DNA of 64,000 nt from contig JAXHLT010000001.1 of assembly GCA_034521955.1 (NCBI GenBank), positions 1-64,000 on the forward strand, read 5' to 3'. Source of the stretch: M55B127 sp034521955. Lineage in GTDB: Bacteria; Bacillota; Halanaerobiia; Halanaerobiales; M55B127. Below the pieces are notes generated by a model that was not told the DNA's origin, made no database searches, and saw nothing but the letters and a program-made list of their open reading frames with translations. Positions within the stretch are counted from its first letter, which is position 1, and each line of letters opens with the position of its first letter. Made by a program: the position numbers and the translations under genes. Below are positions 45,121 to 55,207 of this stretch, piece after piece.

Positions 45121-45663
45121 ATGCAAATTGGTAAAAAAATAAAAAGATATAGGAAATTAAGAGATATAACAATTACGGAGCTTGCTGAAAAAGCAGACTT
45201 AAGTGTAGGTATGATTAGTCAAATAGAAAGAGATAAAATTGGTTTATCAGTAACTTCTTTATGGAAAATTGCTAAAGCACTTGATATTTCCATAGGAGAC
45301 TTTTTTGAGGAAGATAAGCCTGGTGACAAAAATATAGTAAGAAAAGATAATCGAAAAACTATTCAGTTGACAAATTCAACAGCCACTTATGAACTTTTGA
45401 CACCTGATCTGTCTTGGAATATAGAGTTTTTAAAGATTACGATTATGCCTGGTGAAAGCAGTGATGATAAAAAAATATCTCATAAGGGTGAAGAAACCGG
45501 TTATGTAATTAAAGGCAAACTACTTATTAAATGGGGAAACAAAGAATTTATATTAGATGAAGGTGATAGTATTAGATTAGACAGTACTATACCTCATCGA
45601 TATATTAATGTTGGTGATGAAAAATCAATTTCAATCTGGGCTATGACTCCACCAAGTTTTTAA
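45121..45663 (+). CDS. XRE-cupin transcriptional regulator
   Basis: 180 residues: helix-turn-helix (~2-55, ITELAEKADLSVGMISQIER) and a C-terminal cupin (~105-175, GEETGYVIKGKLLIKWG; DEGDSIRLDSTIPHRYIN). Divergent from the TRAP/dipeptidase operon with a 178-bp gap, so probably its local regulator responding to the imported compound. Confidence 0.92.
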   Translation: MQIGKKIKRYRKLRDITITELAEKADLSVGMISQIERDKIGLSVTSLWKIAKALDISIGDFFEEDKPGDKNIVRKDNRKTIQLTNSTATYELLTPDLSWNIEFLKITIMPGESSDDKKISHKGEETGYVIKGKLLIKWGNKEFILDEGDSIRLDSTIPHRYINVGDEKSISIWAMTPPSF

Positions 45664-45668
45664 TATAA

Positions 45669-46325
45669 TTATTTTTCTTTATACTTTGTTTGAGTTCTAT
45701 GTGTACCATCACAAAATGGTTTGTTTTTAGATGCTCCACATCTACATAGAGAATAATGTTCTTCACATTCTGGTTCAAAATTTTCATCAGACTTTAACTC
45801 AATTCCACCTTCTACATCAAGTGGCCCATGTTCACCATATGGATTTGGTGACACTTTTATCTTTTTTTTATGTTTATGTTCAACCTGAATCCTTTCACCA
45901 CCTGGTAAACTATAACTTAAAGAACCCGATGGACATAACTCACAAATTCTGATAATGTCTTTTACATCAGCTCCGTTAGGATTTATCCATTTAAATTTAC
46001 TCTTATCAAAAACTGATGGAAGTAATCCCGTACAGTACCCAATATGGCTGCATATTCCTCTATTATCATAAACAGTAATATTATCTCCTTTATACTTAAT
46101 TACTTTATCCTCTACCCGATCCTCATCCTTTTCATCATTAAAATCGACATCCAAGTGGCTGCCATCACAAAATGGTTTATCATCAGAATGGCCACACCTG
46201 CATAATATCATCTCTGGTTTAGTTTCAATCTTCTCACCATCACTGCCTATCATTAATTTTATATTATATGCTTTAAACGGACCATTTTTAATAATTTCAA
46301 TAACTTGTTTATCATATTTACTCAT
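45669..46325 (-). CDS. CDGSH iron-sulphur protein with three cluster domains
   Basis: About 218 residues. N-terminal CDGSH domain (CRCGHSDDKPFCDGSH), a central divergent-ferredoxin domain (GICSHIGYCTGLLP, ICELCPSGSLSYSLPGG, YjdI-like) and a C-terminal CDGSH domain (CRCGASKNKPFCDGTH). Each CDGSH domain binds [2Fe-2S] through three Cys and one His. ATG 46325 has AAGGAGGA in front. Soluble redox or cluster-transfer role is likely; function not known. Confidence 0.93.
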   Translation of the reverse strand: MSKYDKQVIEIIKNGPFKAYNIKLMIGSDGEKIETKPEMILCRCGHSDDKPFCDGSHLDVDFNDEKDEDRVEDKVIKYKGDNITVYDNRGICSHIGYCTGLLPSVFDKSKFKWINPNGADVKDIIRICELCPSGSLSYSLPGGERIQVEHKHKKKIKVSPNPYGEHGPLDVEGGIELKSDENFEPECEEHYSLCRCGASKNKPFCDGTHRTQTKYKEK

Positions 46326-46446
46326 CTTTGAGTCCTCCTTAATTAAATGGGTATACTTATTATCCACACTTAAAATTGAACTTTACTTAAATCTATGATT
46401 TAATATTTTTAGACATGAAAATATTAAAATAGGAGATTTTATAATA

Positions 46447-47337
46447 ATGAAAAAAAGTAAATTATTAAAAGAAATATGGATTGCTTCAAGACCTCTTTCA
46501 CTATCATTAGCTATATACTCAACAACTCTAGGTATAATTATAGCATATAATGAGCTTGATTTTCCATTAAATAAAGATAATTTAATATTAATTATACTAG
46601 TTACTATTGCTGGACTTTTTGTTCAGACCGGTACAAATTTTATAAATGACTACTTTGAATGTGAGTATAAGAATTTACATTTTGAAGGGAAAAAATATTA
46701 TTTTTTAGGTAAAAAAAGAAACTGGTTTGATATCTTAATATTTATCTTGGGAATAACTTCCTTTTTAATAACAGGTTTATTAGGCATTATACTAGTGTTC
46801 TTAAGCACAAAAAAATTATTAATAATTGGTTTAATTGGAATCATTGGAGGATATTCTTATACAGGAGAACCTATTGTATATAAGAAAAAAGGGCTTGGTA
46901 CATTACTTTCTTTTATACTGATGGGTCCATTGATGATTTTGGGAAGTTATTTAGTTTTTACTGAATATTTTTCTTTAACCCCAATTATTTTGGGTATGCC
47001 GGTAAGTTTATTATTACCGGTATTGATGTTAAGTAATGAAATCAGGGATTATAAAAGAGATAAAAAACTTGGTATTAAAACAATGACGGTTCGTTTTGGA
47101 TATAATACAGGAAAGGCAATTTATCTATCTTCTATGATCTTGGCATATCTTCTAACAGTTATCTATACAATAATAGGTGTTTTCCCATACCAAACTTTAT
47201 TGGTATTTATTACAGTACCTTTAGCAGTAAAAGCATATAAAAATGTTTCTAAAGCTAAAAGTAAAGGAGTCCCTATATCAAATCAACTGCATCTCAGTTT
47301 TGGACTTATTCAGATTATTACATATCTAATATTTTAA
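46447..47337 (+). CDS. UbiA-family prenyltransferase (MenA-like)
   Basis: 296 residues, ~8 spans. First Asp-rich motif TNFINDYFECEYKN and second SNEIRDYKRDKKLGIKTMTVRFG, GYSYTGEPIVYKKKGLG between. The pattern IRDxxxDKxxGxxTxxVRxG is closest to 1,4-dihydroxy-2-naphthoate prenyltransferase. The first motif has Glu where the second and third Asp are usual. No other menaquinone gene is nearby, so the substrate remains uncertain. Confidence 0.85.
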   Translation: MKKSKLLKEIWIASRPLSLSLAIYSTTLGIIIAYNELDFPLNKDNLILIILVTIAGLFVQTGTNFINDYFECEYKNLHFEGKKYYFLGKKRNWFDILIFILGITSFLITGLLGIILVFLSTKKLLIIGLIGIIGGYSYTGEPIVYKKKGLGTLLSFILMGPLMILGSYLVFTEYFSLTPIILGMPVSLLLPVLMLSNEIRDYKRDKKLGIKTMTVRFGYNTGKAIYLSSMILAYLLTVIYTIIGVFPYQTLLVFITVPLAVKAYKNVSKAKSKGVPISNQLHLSFGLIQIITYLIF

Positions 47338-47338
47338 T

Positions 47339-48082
47339 CTATAAAATTGCAAATCCAAGCAACAATCCAAGGATTACACCAGCATTTGCAAAATGACTAT
47401 GAATAATATTTGACTGTGGAATTAGTTCATCATTCACTATATATACCATAGCACCGGCTGCAAAAGCCAAAAAAGCCCCCACTAATACTGTAGAAATATT
47501 AAAAACTACTAAACTTATTAAAGTACCTAGTGGTGTCATTAATCCTGCTCCTAAAGCAAAAAGTATTATTTTATAATTTTTAGTACCACCAGATTTCAAA
47601 GGTCCAGCAATAGCAAGTCCTTCAGGGATATTATGTAATGCTATAGCTATAGCAATAAATAACCCTATCTCTGGGCTTGACTCTAATCCTGCACCGATTG
47701 CTAGCCCTTCAGGTAAATTGTGAATCCCTATACCAAAAAATATTAAAAATCCTGTTCTTTGCATCGTTAGGTGCATTTTAAGTTTCTCTGGATTTTCAAT
47801 TTCTAAATGATCAGAGGTTGATAAATGTGAATGTGGAATAAACTTGTCTAAACCAAACATCATTAATGCACCTAAAATAAATGCAAAAACGGAAACTCTC
47901 ATAGAACTTAATACCACTGCTTCAGGCAGTAATTCAAATACAGAAATAGCAAGCATAATTCCACCTGCAAAACCAAGTAATGAAGCTAATAATTTATTAT
48001 TAGGTTTCCCAAATAATAAAAGTACAACTACCCCTAGGACAGTAGATATACCTGCTAAGAAACTATAAATAAATGCTTGCAT
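47339..48082 (-). CDS. ZIP-family metal transporter
   Basis: 247 residues, 8 spans. GIGIHNLPEGLAIGAGLESS and AIALHNIPEGLAIAGPLKSGG are the two metal-binding HNxPEG motifs. A His-poor cytosolic loop (~100-115, HSHLSTSDHLE). Imports zinc or another divalent metal across the inner membrane. Convergent with the ubiA gene, one base apart. Confidence 0.94.
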   Translation of the reverse strand: MQAFIYSFLAGISTVLGVVVLLLFGKPNNKLLASLLGFAGGIMLAISVFELLPEAVVLSSMRVSVFAFILGALMMFGLDKFIPHSHLSTSDHLEIENPEKLKMHLTMQRTGFLIFFGIGIHNLPEGLAIGAGLESSPEIGLFIAIAIALHNIPEGLAIAGPLKSGGTKNYKIILFALGAGLMTPLGTLISLVVFNISTVLVGAFLAFAAGAMVYIVNDELIPQSNIIHSHFANAGVILGLLLGFAIL

Positions 48083-48106
48083 AAGTTGTCTCCTTAATTA
48101 AATATA

Positions 48107-48871
48107 TTATTTATATTTAAAACTCTTCTCATTACCAACCTTGACCCAATGACAGTATCTATCTTCTATTATATCAATTACCTGGAAAAATAAAAGCCCT
48201 AAAATACTTATTGCTAAAATTCCGCTAAACATATCAACATAATTAACCATTATCCAGCTGTTCATAATATAATAACCGATACCATACTGTGTTGCAAAAT
48301 TTTCAGCATAAAATAGTACTGCTATACTGGTTCCAACAGTAATCCTAAGTGCTGTTAAAATCTGTGGTAAGATTGCAGGTATTATTACATGTTTATATAC
48401 CTTCAATCCCTTTATACCTACTGAACGAGCTGAATGAAAATATTCAGGATTAATATTTTTTACACTATCTCTAGTTGTAACTATTATTTGAAAAATTACG
48501 ATAACCATAATTAAGATAATTTTTGATCGGTCCCCTAAACCAAATAACAACATGAAGATTGGTAAAAATGCTATCTTGGGAATCGGATAAATAAGATAGA
48601 TCACCGGAGAAATATATTGATCAATTTTTTTGTTCATACCTATTAAAAGACCTAATAACACTCCAAAAAATACTGCTAAAAATATAGCTGTTAATATTCT
48701 ATATAAACTCATAGCTAAATGTGGTAGTATAACGGGGATAAATATACTAAAGAAATTTATAATAACAGTAATTGGAGAAGGTATAATATTCGACTCAAGA
48801 AAAAAATATAAGCCATACCAGATTAAAAAGATTAATACTACTGCATATGTTACTGACTTTTTGTTTTTCAC
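48107..48871 (-). CDS. ABC transporter permease (SsuC/TauC-like)
   Basis: 254 residues, 6 spans. The conserved EAA loop reads SARSVGIKGLKVYKHVIIPAILP. Its start overlaps the ATPase gene by 4 bp. Third gene of an importer with binding protein and ATPase. Confidence 0.92.
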   Translation of the reverse strand: MKNKKSVTYAVVLIFLIWYGLYFFLESNIIPSPITVIINFFSIFIPVILPHLAMSLYRILTAIFLAVFFGVLLGLLIGMNKKIDQYISPVIYLIYPIPKIAFLPIFMLLFGLGDRSKIILIMVIVIFQIIVTTRDSVKNINPEYFHSARSVGIKGLKVYKHVIIPAILPQILTALRITVGTSIAVLFYAENFATQYGIGYYIMNSWIMVNYVDMFSGILAISILGLLFFQVIDIIEDRYCHWVKVGNEKSFKYK

Positions 48872-49602
48872 AATAAATCATCCTCAGACATCATCATTCT
48901 TAATTTCTTTGTTTGTTGAAAAAACTCTTCTTTTTCTCTTAATCTAAGATCACCAAAATATGGATTATCTATTATATGTATAAATTCTCCTTGTTTCATT
49001 ACAGCTATTTTTTGTCCTAAAAATACTGCCTCATCAATATTATGTGTAACTATTATATATGAAAGCATATTTTCCTTATGTATTTTAAGAATGAGATTTT
49101 GCATTTCTTCTCTTGTTAAGGCATCTAAGGCTGAAAATGGTTCATCCATTAGTAATAAATCTGGTTTCAATACAAGACTTCTTGCTACAGCAACCCGCTG
49201 TCTTTGTCCACCACTTAATTCTGCTGGATATTTATTAACATAATCTTTAATTCCCAGTTTATCTAATACTTTATTTACTGTTGATTTAATTTCTTTTTTT
49301 TCATAATCTCTCGTACTTAAACCTAAAGCTACATTATCATAAACAGTTTTCCATGGAAAGAGACCGTAGTTTTGTAAAATAACTCCGGTCTCTTCTCTAA
49401 TATCCTTAATTAGATTGCTGTTAATCATTATTTGACCTCGATCAGGTTTTATCAATCCAGCTAAAAGATAAATTAATGTGGTTTTACCACAACCTGAAGG
49501 TCCAATTATCGCACAACTTTTTCCTTCTTTTAAAGAAAAATTTATGTTTTTAACTACTTTTTGATTTTGATATGAAAAATCTAAATTTTTAACATTAATC
49601 AT
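48868..49602 (-). CDS. ABC transporter ATP-binding protein (SsuB/TauB-like)
   Basis: 244 residues. Walker A GPSGCGKTT, signature LSGGQRQRVAVARSL, Walker B LLLMDEPFSALD, and switch His in IIVTHN. Nitrate/sulphonate/thiamine-precursor class. Overlaps the binding-protein gene by 8 bp. Confidence 0.95.
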   Translation of the reverse strand: MINVKNLDFSYQNQKVVKNINFSLKEGKSCAIIGPSGCGKTTLIYLLAGLIKPDRGQIMINSNLIKDIREETGVILQNYGLFPWKTVYDNVALGLSTRDYEKKEIKSTVNKVLDKLGIKDYVNKYPAELSGGQRQRVAVARSLVLKPDLLLMDEPFSALDALTREEMQNLILKIHKENMLSYIIVTHNIDEAVFLGQKIAVMKQGEFIHIIDNPYFGDLRLREKEEFFQQTKKLRMMMSEDDLL

Positions 49603-50521
49603 TAGTTACAAATTTCTCCTCAACTATATCTTGATAAGATAAATCAATACTTTCGTTTTGCTTTTCTTCAACAAATTCGATGACTCTATTAATATATGAC
49701 TCAGAAGGAACCGTTCCTAATCTGTAATTAGGTAAAGTAATCAAGTCTTTTACTTCTGGCTTTAATTTTAACTTTTCAATGAGAATATCTCTTGCTAGTT
49801 CTTCATCTTCAATTATATCTTTAATTGCCCTATTATATGCTTTATGAAAACCAAGGATAGCTTTTTCTTTTTCTGCAAGAGCTTTTTCAGTAAAAATCAT
49901 ACCTTCAGGCATGTAGTCGTACTCATTCTCATATACTCTTTTTTCTAAACCAGCCAACTCACCCATTGATGCCATTGGCTCTGGAATTATTGCCATATCT
50001 AATTTGCCGGATTTAATCATTTCAAGACGTGCTGGTATAGCAGCAATAAATATCTTGTTCATTTTATATTTATCAGATAAAAACTGTTCAGACAAAAAGT
50101 TGGAAACACTAACTTCCATCATTCCTATATCAATTTCTTCTTTCTCTTCAAAATCTTTTTTAACTAAAAATGGAAATACACCATCAGTTCCTAAAGTTAA
50201 CTTAACAGGAAAACCATTATTTATATTATTAACTAATGCAATGTAGTCAGTCATTGCACCATCTAATTCTCCAGTTTGTAAAGCACTTTGTCTATTGACT
50301 GCATTGGTATATACATCTATCTCTATATCAATTCCCTCATCTTTAAAGTATCCTCTTTTTTGAGCTAATAATATTGGTGCTGAATCAACTGCTGGCATGA
50401 TTCCAATTTTTAATGAAACATTGTCTTGAGCTATGATTGAACTACCACCACTAATTATAATTAGTGAACAAATTAACAAAACAGATAAAAATAAAACCTT
50501 AATTCTTTTCACAGATACCAT
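49595..50521 (-). CDS. ABC transporter substrate-binding protein (NMT1/THI5-like)
   Basis: 308 residues with a signal peptide (no lipoprotein Cys seen). LKIGIMPAVDSAPILLAQKRGYFKDEGIDIEI is the family start, and FVTMANI-type hinge features are absent; TGELDGAMTDYIALVN and SGKLDMAIIPEPMAS line the ligand pocket. Substrate cannot be told: sulphonates, thiamine precursors or similar. First gene of the importer operon. Confidence 0.88.
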   Translation of the reverse strand: MVSVKRIKVLFLSVLLICSLIIISGGSSIIAQDNVSLKIGIMPAVDSAPILLAQKRGYFKDEGIDIEIDVYTNAVNRQSALQTGELDGAMTDYIALVNNINNGFPVKLTLGTDGVFPFLVKKDFEEKEEIDIGMMEVSVSNFLSEQFLSDKYKMNKIFIAAIPARLEMIKSGKLDMAIIPEPMASMGELAGLEKRVYENEYDYMPEGMIFTEKALAEKEKAILGFHKAYNRAIKDIIEDEELARDILIEKLKLKPEVKDLITLPNYRLGTVPSESYINRVIEFVEEKQNESIDLSYQDIVEEKFVTND

Positions 50522-50674
50522 CTCCTAGTAACTATATTAGAATGTATAGTATTTCACACACATTTATTATATATTAAAGTAATAGTTTTTATCAAATTAA
50601 ATAGGTTTTTTATCCATATTGTTTTTAAAAATCATTAGTTGAATTAATTAGATTTTTATTATACATAATTAAAA

Positions 50675-50690
50675 GCCGCCTTTCGACGGC
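50675..50690 (-). terminator. Terminator of the peroxiredoxin gene
   Basis: Minus-strand GCCGTCGAAAGGCGGC hairpin with a GAAA tetraloop, then TTTTAATT. Confidence 0.85.
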
Positions 50691-50703
50691 TTAAATGAAT
50701 AAA

Positions 50704-51174
50704 TTATTTTTGCTCTTGTATTTCTTTTAATGCTTTTAATACTTCATCTATATCAGGTACCTCTGATAATTCATACTCTTTAATCCAAACAGCTTCTCCT
50801 TTAGGATTTAAGATAATATTTACTCTTCCAGAAGTTCCATTCGATGCAATAAAAACATCCATTATCTTTGCAACATATCCAAGTGGATTAAAATCAGATA
50901 AGATTTTAAGTTTCTTTAAACCTAAATGATCAGCCCAAGCCTTTTTAGATGGTACTGGATCAACACTAATCCCAAAAGGTACTGTATTTAACTTTTCAAA
51001 CTCTTCATAATGTTCTTCAATTGAATTCATCTGTTTAGCACACACACTTGTCCAGGCTAGCGGATGAAATGATAACAGTTTATAACTGTCATTATAATCA
51101 CTGATTGTAATGTCATTTCCATCTTGATCTTTTAGTGTAAAAGCATTAGGATTTTTACCTTTTTTTATAACCAT
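50704..51174 (-). CDS. Peroxiredoxin (AhpC/TSA-like redoxin)
   Basis: 156 residues. FHPLAWTSVCAKQMNSIEE holds the peroxidatic Cys; the usual TPVC/TSVC context is kept and FNPLGYVAKIMDVF the further motif. A second resolving Cys is not seen after it, so it may be of the 1-Cys kind. AGGGAGG upstream. Beside an aldo/keto reductase, copper ATPase and MsrBA: a stress-protection neighbourhood. Confidence 0.9.
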   Translation of the reverse strand: MVIKKGKNPNAFTLKDQDGNDITISDYNDSYKLLSFHPLAWTSVCAKQMNSIEEHYEEFEKLNTVPFGISVDPVPSKKAWADHLGLKKLKILSDFNPLGYVAKIMDVFIASNGTSGRVNIILNPKGEAVWIKEYELSEVPDIDEVLKALKEIQEQK

Positions 51175-51203
51175 ATTTTTATTCCTCCCTCTTGTTAGTT
51201 AAA

Positions 51204-52052
51204 TTAATCATTTTTATAATACTCATATTGGCCTTTAAATGAGTCTTTTTTAAATTTATTTCTAAATTCATCTAATTCTTTTTCATCCATCTCTTTAAAC
51301 TCTCTTATGATTTTTAGATTTTGTTCAAGAACTTCAAAAGAATCTATTCCACTCACTAAAGTACTTATTGGTAAAGAAAGTGAATATCTAATAGCCTCTT
51401 CAACTGATATATCTGTTTTAAATATACGTCCTGCTGCTAGACTTTTCATTCCTATAATTCCCATATTTTTTTCTTTTGCCTGAGGTAGAATTTGATTTTG
51501 AAAACTACGGTAATGATAGTCTAAGACATTTAAAGGCATTTGAACTGTATCCCAATCAAAATCAAGGTCTAGCATCTCCTGATGTAATGAAGGGTAACGA
51601 TGTCCTGTAAATCCTATAAATCTAATCTTTCCTTTTTTCTTGGCCTCTAATACAGCATCTAGTACTCCTTCATTTTTGATTTTTTCTGGAACACCAAAGT
51701 TAATTATCTCATGAAGTTGTAATAGATCAATATAATCTGTATTTAATCTTTTTAAACTTTCATCTAATTGTTTTTTAAATAACTCTTTGGTCCGCCCATG
51801 ATTTTTAGTCATTAAGAATACTTTTTCTCTATAACCATCTTTTAAAGCTTCTCCCATTAATTTTTCACTTTGTCCATTATGATAACACCAGGCATTATCC
51901 ATAAATGTAATACCTTCATCTATTGCTCTTCTAATTAATTTTATAGATTTGTCTTTTTCTAATTTCCCTATATGATAACCACCAAGTCCTAATATGGAAA
52001 CATCTTCATTTGTTTTCCCTAATAATCTTGTAGGAACACCATTTTTACTCAT
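51204..52052 (-). CDS. Aldo/keto reductase
   Basis: About 282 residues, TIM barrel. DNAWCYHNGQSEKLMGEAL has the catalytic Asp and Tyr, FLMTKNHGR the Lys, IDLLQLHEI the His. No C-terminal ferredoxin domain. ATG 52052 has GAGGTG 6 bp upstream. Physiological substrate unknown. Confidence 0.9.
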   Translation of the reverse strand: MSKNGVPTRLLGKTNEDVSILGLGGYHIGKLEKDKSIKLIRRAIDEGITFMDNAWCYHNGQSEKLMGEALKDGYREKVFLMTKNHGRTKELFKKQLDESLKRLNTDYIDLLQLHEIINFGVPEKIKNEGVLDAVLEAKKKGKIRFIGFTGHRYPSLHQEMLDLDFDWDTVQMPLNVLDYHYRSFQNQILPQAKEKNMGIIGMKSLAAGRIFKTDISVEEAIRYSLSLPISTLVSGIDSFEVLEQNLKIIREFKEMDEKELDEFRNKFKKDSFKGQYEYYKND

Positions 52053-52072
52053 CATAGTCACCTCTTTTTAAT

Positions 52073-54028
52073 TTAAGTCAACTTTAAAAGTTTAGCATTA
52101 ATAGCAACAATTACAGTACTTAAAGACATTAAAACCGCACCAGCTGCAGGAGAAATCATAAAACCATAACCAGCCAATACACCAGCAGCAAGGGGAATGG
52201 CAATTACATTGTATCCAGTTGCCCAGAAGAGATTTTGAACCATTTTTTGATAGGTTTTCTTTCCAAAGTTTATCAAATTCAATACATCATTAGGGTCACT
52301 GTCTACCAAAATAATATCAGCTGTTTCTGCTGCCACATCTGTTCCAGAACCAATTGCTATTCCTATATCAGCATTAGCTAAAGCCGGTGCATCATTAATA
52401 CCATCACCAGTCATAGCGATAAACTCGTTCTTGCCTTTAAATTCTTTAATTTTTTCCTGTTTTTCATGTGGCAATACACCTGAGATATATCCATCAAGTC
52501 CCAACTCATCACTTACATATTTTGCTGTTTTTTCATTATCTCCTGTTAGCATCCAAACTTCAATATCCATTTCTTTTAGTCTATCTACTGCCTCTTTTGA
52601 AGATTTTCTAATTTGATCAGATAAAGCAATTGATCCAATAATTTTATTATCCTTGAGTACAAAAGTAACAGTATATGGTTTATCATTTTCTATATACTCA
52701 TTTGGTATTTCTATATCATTTTCTTTTAAATAACCTGGACTAACTATCATATAATCTGTACCATCAATTATTCCTGAAACTCCTTTACCTTTTATGGCTT
52801 CAAATTCTTTTATTTCAAGAAGTTCAACTTCATTATCTTTAGCCTTCTTTTCAATGCCTCTTGCAATTGGATGTTCAGAATTGTTCTCTAGTGATGCTGC
52901 AATCTGTAGCAGTTCATTTTCACTGAAGTTTTGATCAAAAATATTTATTTCATTAACTCCAAATACACCTTCTGTCAGTGTACCTGTTTTATCAAACACT
53001 ATTTTTGTAATCTTTCTTGCATTTTCAAAAGCGGTCCTGTTTCTTATTAAAAGACCATTTTGAGCTGAAATTGTTGTTGATACTGCAACAACTAATGGTA
53101 TTGCTAAACCTAAAGCATGTGGACATGTAATGACCATTACTGTCGCCATTCTTTCAATAGAGAATGCTAAATCTCTTCCAGCAGCAAGCCAAGAAAATAA
53201 TGTTATTACACCTACAGATATAGCAATAATGGTTAGATATAGGGCAGCTTTATCAGCTATACCCTGTGTTTTTGATTTAGCTTTTTGAGCCTCTGACACC
53301 ATATCAATTACTTGGTTTAAGTAACTGTCTTCTCCAGATTTTTTGATTTCTACCTCTAAAGAACTGTCTCCATTTATGGAACCACCTATTACTTCGTCAC
53401 CTGTACTTCTTTTTACAGGTTCAGATTCACCTGTCAACATAGATTCATCTATATAGCTTGAACCCTCTGTTATTTCACCATCAGCAGGAAGTTTCTCTCC
53501 CGGTCTTATTAAAATCTTATCTCCCTTTTTTATCTCTTTAATATCAACATCTACAACTTCATCATCTTTAATTAAATGAGCTGTATCAGGCATCAACTTA
53601 GCAAGTTCTTTTAAGGCTCTTGAAGCACCCATTACAGATTTCATTTCAATCCAGTGACCTAACAACATTATTACAATTAAAGTAGCTAGTTCCCAGAAAA
53701 AGAACTTACCTTCAAGTCCAAATACTACTGCAGCACTATAGATATATGCTACTGAAATTGCTAATGCAATTAATGTCATCATTCCTGGAGTTTTATCTTT
53801 CAGTTCATTAACAAGGCCGGATAAAAAAGGCCAACCTCCATAGAAAAAAATGAAAGTAGAGAGAATAAATAATACATAGTTAACTCCGGTAAATGTTATG
53901 TTGAAATTGAAAAAGGTTTGTATCATTGGTGAGAATAATAAAATGGGTATAGTTACAAGTAATGAAACATAAAATCTTTTTTTAAAGTCTTCAACCATTT
54001 TCTTATGATGTTCTTGATTATTTTCCAT
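52073..54028 (-). CDS. copB: Copper-translocating P-type ATPase, CopB-type (CPH motif)
   Basis: 651 residues. Membrane motif TCPHALGLAIPL has CPH rather than CPC, as in the P1B-3 group; phosphorylation site FDKTGTLTEG; ATP-binding HP loop NNSEHPIARGIE; hinge MTGDGINDAPALANADIG. No N-terminal HMA domain, only a short His-containing start (NNQEHHKKM). Expected to export copper (Cu+/Cu2+). Confidence 0.93.
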   Translation of the reverse strand: MENNQEHHKKMVEDFKKRFYVSLLVTIPILLFSPMIQTFFNFNITFTGVNYVLFILSTFIFFYGGWPFLSGLVNELKDKTPGMMTLIALAISVAYIYSAAVVFGLEGKFFFWELATLIVIMLLGHWIEMKSVMGASRALKELAKLMPDTAHLIKDDEVVDVDIKEIKKGDKILIRPGEKLPADGEITEGSSYIDESMLTGESEPVKRSTGDEVIGGSINGDSSLEVEIKKSGEDSYLNQVIDMVSEAQKAKSKTQGIADKAALYLTIIAISVGVITLFSWLAAGRDLAFSIERMATVMVITCPHALGLAIPLVVAVSTTISAQNGLLIRNRTAFENARKITKIVFDKTGTLTEGVFGVNEINIFDQNFSENELLQIAASLENNSEHPIARGIEKKAKDNEVELLEIKEFEAIKGKGVSGIIDGTDYMIVSPGYLKENDIEIPNEYIENDKPYTVTFVLKDNKIIGSIALSDQIRKSSKEAVDRLKEMDIEVWMLTGDNEKTAKYVSDELGLDGYISGVLPHEKQEKIKEFKGKNEFIAMTGDGINDAPALANADIGIAIGSGTDVAAETADIILVDSDPNDVLNLINFGKKTYQKMVQNLFWATGYNVIAIPLAAGVLAGYGFMISPAAGAVLMSLSTVIVAINAKLLKLT

Positions 54029-54133
54029 TTATATAACACCTCTTAATCAGATGTTTCTATTTATAATTTATCAATTCTGACAATTTTTGTCAACATTTGT
54101 ATAAATTCTTATATTGTGTGGAATAAACTTTGT

Positions 54134-55207
54134 TTACTTAATTAATTCTTTTAGGAGATCTATTTCTTCAGGATAAATTGGGCTTAGGTATGAATTTTCT
54201 ATAATCTCTATGATCTCTTCATCTGAAATTAAATTGGAATAGTGTGAATTAAGTTTTGTTGCAAGGTGAGAGTTAATTAATTCTTCTTCACTGTTAAATA
54301 ACTTTAAGGTCTGATTAAACAGTGCTTTATTTAGTCTTAATTGATATTTTTGATGATAGTCTTCTGCTTGATAAAACTCTGTTAACTCTTTTACTGTGAA
54401 ATACTGCTGATTATTTTCAATTCTTTTTTCCTGTAATTGTTTTATATACTCCTCTTGTTTGTCATTTTCATAAAACACAATATATCTATACTGTCCTGAA
54501 GTAGGTCTTATATTTGCTACAGTATTTTCAATATAATAATCGACTAACTCTTCATAACTTATTATTTTAGGATCATAGATTACCATCACAGTTTCAGCAT
54601 GGTCTCCAATACTGTTGTAAGTGGGATCTTCAGTACTACCTCCTGCATAACCAACATAAGTATGAACTACACCGTCTAAGGCACCATACAGGGCCTCATT
54701 ACCCCAAAATCAACCAAAAGCAAAGTAGGCATAGTTATAAAACTCTAGTGATGCTGAGTTCATACAGTATCTTAACCCAGTAGGTTCAGGTCCATCGTTA
54801 AATAAATGACCTAGATGTCCTCCACATCTTGAACATATAACTTCAGTTCGGTTCATCCCCATACTGTTATCTGCTCTTGTTATAACTGAATCTTTTGAAA
54901 TAACATCATAGAAACTTGGCCATCCACTGCCAGAGCTGTATTTATGTTCTGAATCAAAGAGAAAATTCCCACAGGCAGCACATACATAAAGACCTTTCTC
55001 TTTATTTAAGTTATATTCATTATTAAAAGCTGGCTCTGTTCCTTTTTCTTTTAGAATATGATACTCCTGATCATTTAAAACTCGCTGCCAATATTCATCA
55101 TTGATTTCAATAGGATAATTACCGTCAACTTTGATTGCATTTACTCCTGGTACAATAACCACCAATAACAATAAAACTAGAAATATGCATAAATATTTTA
55201 CATACAT
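54134..55207 (-). CDS. msrBA: Exported MsrB-MsrA fusion selenoprotein (Sec at TGA 54712-54710)
   Basis: 357 residues when the in-frame TGA is read as Sec. Signal peptide (~1-24), MsrB domain (~30-155) with zinc motifs CAAC and CSRC and catalytic Cys in GLRYCMNSASLEF, then MsrA from ~160: YFAFG-U-FWGNEALYGALDG, where MsrA normally has GCFWG, followed by GYAGGSTEDPTYNSIGDHAE, VIYDPKIISYEELVDYY and TSGQYRYIVFYE. Stopping at TGA would leave MsrB alone and an orphan MsrA without its nucleophile. It repairs both methionine sulphoxide forms outside the cytoplasm. Confidence 0.92.
54672..54712 (-). promoter_or_regulatory. Bacterial SECIS-like hairpin after Sec TGA of msrBA
   Basis: Reading on the minus strand, 14 nt after TGA an AGGCCC arm pairs with GG-U-GCCU (one bulged U) around the loop TGTAT; the wider TGAGGC/GCCTTA stem extends it. 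The loop G is about 21 nt after TGA, inside the bSECIS window. Confidence 0.72.
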
